Shown here in pieces: positions 6,327 through 11,500 of a DNA stretch of 11,500 nucleotides (positions are counted from its first letter, which is position 1; every line of letters begins with the position of its first letter). The stretch is from JBBRUG01 sp038247995 (lineage in GTDB: Bacteria; Chloroflexota; Chloroflexia; Chloroflexales; Chloroflexaceae). The notes beneath the pieces were generated by a model. It was not told the DNA's origin. It saw only the letters and a program-made list of their open reading frames with translations, and did no database searches. A program made the translations under genes and the position numbers. The DNA lies in assembly GCA_038247995.1 (NCBI GenBank), contig JBBRUG010000193.1, forward strand, positions 1 through 11,500, given 5' to 3'.

Positions 6327-7436
6327 ATGTCAATGAAACGTGTCGACCGCGATCTCGGGCGCTTCCGCGAGATCGTACGCGGCAAGATCAAAAAAGATCT
6401 GCGCAAATATATGTCGCACGGCGAGATGATCGGGCGCCAGGGTAAGCGCTTCGTCAGCATCCCCGTGCCGCAAATCGATATTCCGCAGTTCCGCTACGGC
6501 GCCAAGCAGGGCGGCGGAATCGGCCAGGGCGACGGCGATGTCGGCGACCCGATCGGTCAGGGCGATGGCCAACCCGGCCAGGGTCAGGCCGGCTCCGAAC
6601 CCGGCCAGCATGCGCTCGAAGTCGATGTCTCGCTCGACGAGCTCGCCGCGATCCTCGGTGAAGAACTCCAACTGCCCAACATTCAGCCCAAGGGCCAGAA
6701 GAATATCGTCAGCGAGAAAGACAAGTACTCCGGCATTCGCCGTACCGGCCCAAACTCGCTGCGCCACTTCAAGCGCACCTACCGCGAAGCACTGCGCCGC
6801 CAGGTGTCCGCCGGCGATTACGACGCCGACGATCCGATTATCGTACCCATCCGCGACGATATGCGCTATCGCTCGTGGAAGGAGACGATGCTGCCCGAGA
6901 GCAATGCGGTGATCATCTATATGATGGATGTCTCCGGCTCAATGGGCACCGAGCAAAAAGAATTAGTGCGGATCACCGCCTTCTGGATCGAAACCTGGCT
7001 GCGTTCGCAGTATAAAGCGATCGATATGCGCTATATCGTTCACGACGCGGCAGCTAAAGAGGTGGATCAGGAGACGTTTTACCACATTCGCGAGGGCGGC
7101 GGCACCAAAATCTCGTCGGCCTATAAGCTCTGCAACCGCCTGATTGATGAGCGCTACCCCTCAGCCGAGTGGAATATCTACCCGTTCCACTTCTCCGACG
7201 GCGACAACTGGGGCGGCGGCGATACCCGCGAGTGTATCGAGATCCTCAAGCGCGATCTTTTGCCCAAAGCAAACCTGTTCTGCTATGGCCAAGTGCGCTC
7301 GCTCTACGGCTCCGGACGCTTTGCCCACGACCTCGAAGAGTACCTCGCCAGCGACGAACGGATCGTGGTCAGCGAGATCGCCGAGCGCGACGACATCTAC
7401 GACACGATCAAGGATTTCCTGGGCAAAGGTAAATAG
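6327..7436 (+). CDS. yeaH: YeaH/YhbH family protein (DUF444), von Willebrand A-like
   Basis: This 369-residue cytoplasmic protein is the usual partner of PrkA; the pair occurs together in many bacteria, though the biochemical role is unsettled. The N-terminal region is basic (KRVDRDLGRFREIVRGKIKK) and followed by a Gly/Gln-rich linker at about residues 55-90. The C-terminal half is a von Willebrand A-like fold with a metal-ion site: DVSGSM (Asp201, Ser203, Ser205), Thr260 in GGGTKISS, and SDGDN with Asp291 and Asp293. All expected metal ligands are present. Such folds often act with AAA+ ATPases as paired modules, as in MoxR/vWA systems, which fits the PrkA neighbour. I prefer the ATG at 6327 (or 6333, two codons later) over a GTG at 6288, because the GTG is buried in a stem-loop. 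No strong Shine-Dalgarno precedes either ATG, so translation may depend on coupling or restructuring. Confidence 0.95.
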   Translation: MSMKRVDRDLGRFREIVRGKIKKDLRKYMSHGEMIGRQGKRFVSIPVPQIDIPQFRYGAKQGGGIGQGDGDVGDPIGQGDGQPGQGQAGSEPGQHALEVDVSLDELAAILGEELQLPNIQPKGQKNIVSEKDKYSGIRRTGPNSLRHFKRTYREALRRQVSAGDYDADDPIIVPIRDDMRYRSWKETMLPESNAVIIYMMDVSGSMGTEQKELVRITAFWIETWLRSQYKAIDMRYIVHDAAAKEVDQETFYHIREGGGTKISSAYKLCNRLIDERYPSAEWNIYPFHFSDGDNWGGGDTRECIEILKRDLLPKANLFCYGQVRSLYGSGRFAHDLEEYLASDERIVVSEIAERDDIYDTIKDFLGKGK

Positions 7437-7470
7437 TCGTGCCTTCCAGGTATGAGATGAGCACTCTGTA

Positions 7471-7492
7471 GCCCGCGGCTTTAGTCGCGGGC
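7471..7492 (+). repeat. REP-like palindromic hairpin before spoVR
   Basis: GCCCGCGGC (7471-7479), loop TTTA and GTCGCGGGC (7484-7492) form a 9-bp stem with one G-T pair. GC-rich palindromes with a TTTA or similar loop of this kind recur as dispersed repeats in several bacterial phyla. It ends 10 bases before the spoVR ATG and covers the zone where a ribosome site would lie. Only one copy is in the window, so dispersal is not shown here. Confidence 0.7.
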
Positions 7493-7502
7493 AAACAAGA
7501 TT

Positions 7503-8999
7503 ATGAAGAAAACCAATCTTCCGGCCCATTTAGAGGCCGCGCGTGAGCAAATCGAGGCCTATGCCCGCGATTACGGCCTCGACTTCTACCCGATCATCTA
7601 TGAGGTGCTCGATTACCGCACCCTCTATGAGACGGCCGCCTACGGCGGCTTCCCCACGCGCTACCCGCACTGGCGCTACGGGATGGACTTCGACCAGTTG
7701 CTCAAAGGCCACATCTGGGCCGGCTCAACCATCTACGAGATGGTGATCAACAACAACCCCTCGTTTGCTTACCTGCTCGAAGGCAACGAGGACGTGACCC
7801 AGAAAATGGTGATGGCCCACGTCACCGGCCACGTAGATTTCTTTAAACACAATATGTGGTTCGCCCATACGAACCGCAAAATGCTCGACGCGATGGCGAA
7901 CCATGCCACACGCATCCAGCGCATCATTGAGCGGATCGGCTACGATCTGGTTGAGGATTTCATCGACAACTGCCTCTCGCTCGAAAACCTGATCGACTAC
8001 CACGCGCCCTACATCAAACGCCACGAGTCGCAGTCGTACCAACCCGTTGTCGGTGAAGCCGAACCGATCACCGTCGAAGGGTTGCCCGTTGAGCGCGACT
8101 ACATGCGCGACTACATCAACCCGCCTGAGTACCTGGCCGATCAGCGCCGCAAAGCCGAGGAAGAACGCGCCAGACAGCGCCGCTTCCCCGAAAACCCGCA
8201 GAAAGACATTCTGCTCTTCCTGATGAATTTCGCACCGCTGGAGCGTTGGCAGCACACGGTGCTCGAAATCATCCGCGACGAAGCCTACTACTTCGCCCCC
8301 CAGGGCATGACCAAAACCTTGAATGAGGGCTGGGCCAGTTATTGGCATTCCACGATCATGACCCAGAAGGCCGCCTCGGCCGCCGAGATTATCTCCTTCG
8401 CCGACCTGCACTCGGGCGTGGTAGCCACCGGATCTGGGCGCTATAACCCCTACAAAGTGGGCCTGGAATTGCTACGTGATGTGGAGGATCGCTGGAATAA
8501 GGGCCGGTTCGGCAAAGAGTACGACGAGTGCGACGATATTGCCGAGAAGCGCAACTGGGATCGTCAACTCGGCCTGGGGCGCCAGAAGATCTTCGAGATC
8601 CGCCGGCTCTACAATGATGTTACCTTCATCGACGAGTTCCTGACGCCCGAGTTCGTGATCGAGAATAAGCTCTTTACTTTCCGCTACAACCGCGACACCG
8701 ACATTTACGAGATCGCCTCGCGCGAGTTCCGGGAGATCAAGGAGAAACTGCTTTTCCGGCTCACCAACTTCGGCCAGCCATTTATCTACGTCGAAGACGG
8801 CAACCACAACAATCGCGGCGAGATGTACTTGCGCCATCGCCACGAAGGCGTGGACCTCAAGATGGACTACGCCCGCGACACAATGCGTAACCTGCACAAG
8901 ATCTGGACCCGACCCATTCACCTCGAAACGCTGATCGACGACAAAAAGCGCCTGCTCTCCTTCGACGGCAGCGACTTCACCGAGCGCCGCATCGACTAA
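7503..8999 (+). CDS. spoVR: SpoVR family protein
   Basis: The 498-residue protein is close to E. coli YcgB in size and somewhat longer than B. subtilis SpoVR, which is involved in spore cortex formation. In non-sporulating bacteria the family is tied to stress and stationary phase, and its reaction is unknown. Recognisable family stretches include HVTGHVDFFKHN (106-117) and NEGWASYWH (274-282). Their His, Glu and Trp residues could form a metal or active site (inferred). It has no signal peptide or membrane segment, so it is cytoplasmic. It lies 66 bases after yeaH in the same direction, consistent with one transcript, and completes the prkA-yeaH-spoVR set. The ATG at 7503 is preceded by only a weak AAGA site, and a GC-rich hairpin ends 10 bases upstream. 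Nothing suggests truncation. Confidence 0.95.
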   Translation: MKKTNLPAHLEAAREQIEAYARDYGLDFYPIIYEVLDYRTLYETAAYGGFPTRYPHWRYGMDFDQLLKGHIWAGSTIYEMVINNNPSFAYLLEGNEDVTQKMVMAHVTGHVDFFKHNMWFAHTNRKMLDAMANHATRIQRIIERIGYDLVEDFIDNCLSLENLIDYHAPYIKRHESQSYQPVVGEAEPITVEGLPVERDYMRDYINPPEYLADQRRKAEEERARQRRFPENPQKDILLFLMNFAPLERWQHTVLEIIRDEAYYFAPQGMTKTLNEGWASYWHSTIMTQKAASAAEIISFADLHSGVVATGSGRYNPYKVGLELLRDVEDRWNKGRFGKEYDECDDIAEKRNWDRQLGLGRQKIFEIRRLYNDVTFIDEFLTPEFVIENKLFTFRYNRDTDIYEIASREFREIKEKLLFRLTNFGQPFIYVEDGNHNNRGEMYLRHRHEGVDLKMDYARDTMRNLHKIWTRPIHLETLIDDKKRLLSFDGSDFTERRID

Positions 9000-9001
9000 T
9001 C

Positions 9002-9042
9002 CGTACGGGCGAACCAGTGTGTCCGCCCCTCGTGTTCGCCCT
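9002..9042 (+). repeat. Palindromic repeat with two competing hairpins between spoVR and the next gene
   Basis: GGGCGAAC (9007-9014) can pair perfectly with GTTCGCCC (9034-9041), or with one mismatch with GTCCGCCC (9021-9028). The element starts 3 bases after the spoVR stop and ends at the ribosome site AGGAGC of the next gene. It shares the core CGTACGGGCG(A/G)ACC with the 32-bp array found before prmC, so both belong to one repeat family. Confidence 0.75.
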
Positions 9043-9054
9043 CAGGAGCAACAC

Positions 9055-9582
9055 ATGAACCTCAGCAAGCTGATTGCAACCGAATTGCGCCGCCTGGGCG
9101 CTGAGCAAGCCTCACCCGACGGCGTGCGCACGATCACCCTCGGCGCCATGGATGACTTTCCTGCTGTGTGCCTGGAAGTGACCGACCTGGATCGTTACTC
9201 CGCCGCGCTGCACCGGATCACAGTTGGCGCCGCGTTCGCACCGATCACAAACGCTGAAGCCGCACAGGCCCAACTCAGCACCATCGCCCAGGCGCTGATC
9301 GACCAACTCGATTACCTTGAGGAACCCCTGGCTGTTGTCGAATCCGACGCTGCGGAGCGAGTGAGCCAGGTGCGCTCCAACCCGCCCCAACGCGACGAAA
9401 GCGAACTGAGTTATTGGGAAGTGCTGCTACGCGTCGATAGCGAGCCAGGAGCGAGCCTCACGCGCTACCGCTGGACTCCCGAACTGCCGGAGCGCGAAGT
9501 GCAGCCGTATCCGGTTGCCTTCGCCCACCTCGGCCGGATCGCCGAAAGCCTGGCGGCTGCGCTTCAGGCAGACGCATCGTAG
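9055..9582 (+). CDS. Hypothetical protein, 175 residues, unrecognised family
   Basis: I do not recognise this protein. It starts at an ATG with AGGAGC (9044-9049) upstream. A GTG at 9019 in the same frame would start inside the preceding palindromic repeat and is rejected. The product is soluble, with no signal peptide or membrane segment, rather acidic, and has a single Cys. It alternates probable helices (NLSKLIATELRRLGAE; AQLSTIAQALIDQLDYLEE; HLGRIAESLAAALQA) with strand-like pieces (TRYRWTPEL; YWEVLLRVD), suggesting a compact alpha/beta domain. It lies 55 bases after spoVR in the same direction and so may belong to the prkA transcript. Its TAG stop overlaps the start of the 32-bp array. 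Codon use matches its neighbours. A small accessory or regulatory role is possible but not shown by sequence. Confidence 0.8.
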   Translation: MNLSKLIATELRRLGAEQASPDGVRTITLGAMDDFPAVCLEVTDLDRYSAALHRITVGAAFAPITNAEAAQAQLSTIAQALIDQLDYLEEPLAVVESDAAERVSQVRSNPPQRDESELSYWEVLLRVDSEPGASLTRYRWTPELPEREVQPYPVAFAHLGRIAESLAAALQADAS

Positions 9583-9830
9583 GGGCGGATCGCTCTTTCG
9601 CCGCGCCTGTGTATGGGCGAACCGCGCTTCTGCCGCGCCTCTGTACGGGCGAACCGCGCTTCTGCCACGCCTCTGTACGGGCGAACCGCGCTTCTGCCAC
9701 GCCTCTGTACGGGCGAACCGCTCTTTCGCCGCGCCTCTGTACGGGCGGACCGCGCTTCTGCCGCGCCTCTGTACGGGCGGACCGCGCTTCTGCCACGCCT
9801 CTGTACGGGCGGACCTACGTGTCCGCCCCT
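9578..9830 (+). repeat. 32-bp direct tandem array bounded by 9-bp inverted repeats
   Basis: Eight units with a 32-base period begin at 9578, 9610, 9642, 9674, 9706, 9738, 9770 and 9802; the last is partial and diverged. A typical unit opens TGTACGGGCGAACC and continues GCGCTTCTGCCACGCCTC. Units 3 and 4 are identical. Units 1 and 5 share a variant middle (GCTCTTTCGCC), and units 6-8 have GGACC in place of GAACC. The array is framed by AGGGGCGGA (9581-9589) and its exact reverse complement TCCGCCCCT (9822-9830). There are no unique spacers, so it is not a CRISPR. It looks like a palindromic element whose interior was amplified. It fills the whole gap between the 175-residue gene and prmC, touching the stop codon of the former. 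Confidence 0.93.
9807..9828 (+). promoter_or_regulatory. Perfect hairpin just before the prmC start
   Basis: GGGCGGAC (9807-9814), loop CTACGT and GTCCGCCC (9821-9828) form an 8-bp perfect stem in the last unit of the array. It ends 9 bases before the prmC ATG, where the ribosome site would lie, and no Shine-Dalgarno is visible. It could limit prmC translation or insulate it from upstream transcription. No T-run follows. Confidence 0.6.
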
Positions 9831-9837
9831 TCATACG

Positions 9838-10671
9838 ATGGATATAGCCCGCTTCCTCCACGCCGCTACCGAACGCCTCACGAGCGCCTCAACTACACCG
9901 CGCCTCGATGCTGAATTGATCATTGCCCACGTTCTCGGCTGGTCGCGCACCCGCGTGCTTGCCGAACGCGACTTTGCGCTGAATCGCGATCAGCTTGCAG
10001 CGATCGATCGCTGCATTGATCGCCGAGCAACCGGCGAGCCGGTAGCCTACCTTGTCGGCAAGAAAGCCTTCTATGGCCTCGATTTTATCGTTGATCGGCG
10101 CGTCCTCGTACCTCGCCCCGAGACCGAACTGCTGGTTGAATTAGCGCTTGCCGCTGCACGCAAATCCTCCAACCCAGTCCAGATCGCCGACATCGGTACC
10201 GGCAGCGGCGCAATCGCTGTGGCTCTAGCTGCCCACCTGCCTCAGGCCCACATCTATGCCGTTGATCTCTCAGCCGACGCATTGGCCGTTGCGGCGCAGA
10301 ATGTGCAGCAGTACGCCCTGACTGAGCGAATCACCCTGCTTCACGGTGATCTGCTCGCGCCATTGCCGGGGCCGGTCGATCTGATTGTGAGCAACCCGCC
10401 CTACACCATTCTGGCTGAAGTGCAGCCCAATGTGCGCCAACACGAACCGTGGCTGGCCTTGGAAGGCGGCCCAGACGGCACAGCGGTCTATCGGCGGCTG
10501 TTAACACAGGCGCCGCGTTACCTGCGTCCGGGCGGAGCTATTCTGTTTGAAATTGGGTCATGGCAAGGTGAAGCCGTCGCCGAATTGGTGCATTCGGCAT
10601 TTCCTACCGCTTCGGTGCGCGTGGAGCGCGATCTCGCCGGATTGGATCGGGTTATTGTCGGGAAATTGTAA
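9838..10671 (+). CDS. prmC: Peptide chain release factor N5-glutamine methyltransferase
   Basis: PrmC (HemK) methylates the Gln of the GGQ motif in release factors RF1 and RF2 using S-adenosylmethionine, improving translation termination. The protein has 277 residues, normal for the family. An N-terminal helical domain (about 1-75) precedes a Rossmann-type methyltransferase. The SAM-binding loop is DIGTGSG (118-124), the acidic residue after the second strand is in YAVDLS, and the catalytic SNPPY is at 185-189. The family stretch ALEGGPDG follows. The ATG at 9838 is preferred because homologues begin with a similar short helix. The frame stays open upstream to 9613, but only through the 32-bp array. 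prmC usually follows prfA; here prfA is not beside it, and the gene sits instead behind the PrkA cluster. It is probably expressed on its own or by read-through. Confidence 0.96.
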   Translation: MDIARFLHAATERLTSASTTPRLDAELIIAHVLGWSRTRVLAERDFALNRDQLAAIDRCIDRRATGEPVAYLVGKKAFYGLDFIVDRRVLVPRPETELLVELALAAARKSSNPVQIADIGTGSGAIAVALAAHLPQAHIYAVDLSADALAVAAQNVQQYALTERITLLHGDLLAPLPGPVDLIVSNPPYTILAEVQPNVRQHEPWLALEGGPDGTAVYRRLLTQAPRYLRPGGAILFEIGSWQGEAVAELVHSAFPTASVRVERDLAGLDRVIVGKL

Positions 10672-10675
10672 ACCC

Positions 10676-10725
10676 GGGCCGCGGGCGCGGCGGCCCTGAA
10701 GTGGCAATCGTACAGCTCGGTACGA
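10676..10725. other. Two inverted repeats downstream of prmC
   Basis: GGGCCGC (10676-10682) pairs with GCGGCCC (10690-10696), and TCGTAC (10708-10713) pairs with GTACGA (10720-10725). The first starts 5 bases after the prmC stop and may mark the end of the transcript, but no T-run follows, so a classical intrinsic terminator is not supported. The second could be a protein-binding palindrome for the gene starting at 10843. Confidence 0.45.
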
Positions 10726-10842
10726 CCTCCCGTAGTATACCACAGGCCATTCGTGAGGCCCATGTAATCGGTCTGTCATCCATATATCTGGATCGCCCGC
10801 AGGCCTTCTGCCTATACTGGAAGCAGTACAGGAGGCACGGGT

Positions 10843-11478
10843 ATGACTGCATTATTTATCGCGCTTGGCATCGCAGTGATCACTTTGTTGGCGTTACTGC
10901 TCTGGTTTGTGCCGCATCTGCTGCAACAGCAGGCCCAGCGCAGCGCCGATGAAGCAGCGCAACTGCGCAATATGTTGCTCGACATGCTGAGCGAGCAAGA
11001 AGCGGTAACGCTGCGCCAGTCGCAACTGAGCACAGCGATCAACACACTGCAACGTCAGATTGAGCAGTTTGTCACAATTGCACCGCGCGATCAAGCTGAA
11101 CCCACGGTTGATTCCGCTGCGCTTCGTCAGCTTGAGGAGCGGATCGGCGCCATGCAGACGCAGATCCAGAGTTGGCTCGACGTGCGCAACCGGGTGCAAC
11201 GCAACTCCGGCATGAGCGATAATGAGGCCTGGGCCAACTTGCTGAGCCTGCTCGCCGCAATTCAGGATCGGGTTGGCCAACTGTCTGTCGAGCGCACCAG
11301 CGCGAGCGTCGGGTTGCACGCCCGCGTGTTGCTTGAGGAGTTGGAGGGCGAGATGCAGCAACTGCGCAGCATCTCGGAAGATATCAGCACCCTCCAGTGG
11401 CGCCTGCGCCGCTCGCTCCACGAGCGCGAGTCGAATATCTCCATGCTGCGCGCCCAATCGGGGAGCGGAGCAGATTAA
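10843..11478 (+). CDS. Membrane-anchored coiled-coil protein of unknown function
   Basis: I do not recognise a family. The 211-residue product starts at an ATG with a good ribosome site AGGAGG (10830-10835), 7 bases upstream. Residues 4-24 (LFIALGIAVITLLALLLWFV) form one membrane segment. The rest is rich in Gln, Leu, Glu and Arg with heptad-like spacing (about 28-75, 90-115 and 135-205), indicating long coiled coils with a break near the Pro at about residues 81-88. The N-terminal anchor plus coiled coil resembles the front part of RmuC-like or other envelope scaffold proteins, but no nuclease or other catalytic domain follows. It may link a complex to the membrane; this is inference. A TATACT at 10813 may be a -10, but no -35 fits it. 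No cysteine is present. Confidence 0.85.
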   Translation: MTALFIALGIAVITLLALLLWFVPHLLQQQAQRSADEAAQLRNMLLDMLSEQEAVTLRQSQLSTAINTLQRQIEQFVTIAPRDQAEPTVDSAALRQLEERIGAMQTQIQSWLDVRNRVQRNSGMSDNEAWANLLSLLAAIQDRVGQLSVERTSASVGLHARVLLEELEGEMQQLRSISEDISTLQWRLRRSLHERESNISMLRAQSGSGAD

Positions 11479-11484
11479 GAACTG

Positions 11485-11500
11485 ATGTGGTGGTCGAACG
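11485..11500 (+). CDS. Possible start of another gene, cut by the window edge
   Basis: An ATG lies 6 bases after the stop of the coiled-coil gene, giving MWWSN before the window ends. The tight spacing suggests an operon partner, but there is no clear ribosome site and too little sequence to judge. Confidence 0.2.

Noticed and set aside
7725..8411. 228-codon open frame on the minus strand
   Set aside because: It is an antisense shadow of spoVR; no ribosome site or domain.
9578..9830. CRISPR array
   Set aside because: The units are contiguous, with no unique spacers between repeats and no cas genes in the window.
9427..9861. Repeat-rich open frames on both strands across the 32-bp array
   Set aside because: A stop-free 32-bp repeat leaves all three plus frames and at least two minus frames open, so long frames arise automatically. 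None has a supported start.
10676..10696. Intrinsic terminator after prmC
   Set aside because: The GC hairpin is real, but it is followed by TGAAGTGG with no T-run.
10701..10952. 83-codon plus-strand open frame overlapping the coiled-coil gene
   Set aside because: No ribosome site; it conflicts with the well-supported start at 10843.

Overview
The window is GC-rich bacterial DNA with mostly single-copy chromosomal genes. It most resembles a member of the Chloroflexota (Roseiflexus/Chloroflexus-like). That call is an inference from gene content, codon style and short palindromic intergenic repeats of the GGGCGGAC...GTCCGCCC type. No rRNA or taxonomic marker is present to prove it. I see no tRNA, rRNA, CRISPR array, phage gene or transposase.

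Region 1 (1-1906, minus strand) is the N-terminal 635 residues of a secreted, multi-domain protein: signal peptide, malectin-like domain, bacterial Ig-like domain, then a glucose/sorbosone dehydrogenase-type beta-propeller. It runs off the left edge. Region 2 (1907-2417) is a divergent intergenic space with a candidate minus-strand promoter, a terminator-like hairpin in its leader, and a 7-bp tandem repeat abutting the next gene. Region 3 (2418-3413, plus) is an ABC-2 type transporter ATPase with no permease beside it. Region 4 (3414-4181) holds a probable frameshifted remnant of a small glycine-zipper membrane protein on the minus strand. It also holds a near-consensus sigma-70 promoter (TTGACG-17-TATAAT) that starts a structured leader of about 270 nt.

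Region 5 (4182-8999, plus) is the core of the window: prkA, yeaH/yhbH (DUF444) and spoVR in a row. These three families co-occur widely and are linked to stationary-phase, starvation or sporulation stress (for example E. coli YeaG, YeaH and YcgB). PrkA is an AAA+ protein/serine kinase, YeaH has a von Willebrand A-like metal-binding fold, and SpoVR has unknown biochemistry. The two junctions inside the trio each carry a stem-loop: a 15-bp stem between prkA and yeaH, and a 9-bp stem between yeaH and spoVR. A third element with two competing hairpins follows spoVR.

Region 6 (9055-10671) has an unrecognised 175-residue gene, then a 32-bp tandem array bounded by 9-bp inverted repeats, then prmC (release-factor glutamine methyltransferase). 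The array has no stop codon in the prmC frame, so an automatic start call could add a spurious N-terminal extension. Region 7 (10672-11500) has GC-rich inverted repeats, a membrane-anchored coiled-coil protein of unknown role, and possibly the first codons of another gene at the right edge.

The strongest leads for something undescribed are the structured prkA leader, the stem-loops at successive junctions of the PrkA-YeaH-SpoVR cluster, the unknown 175-residue neighbour, and the bounded 32-bp array.
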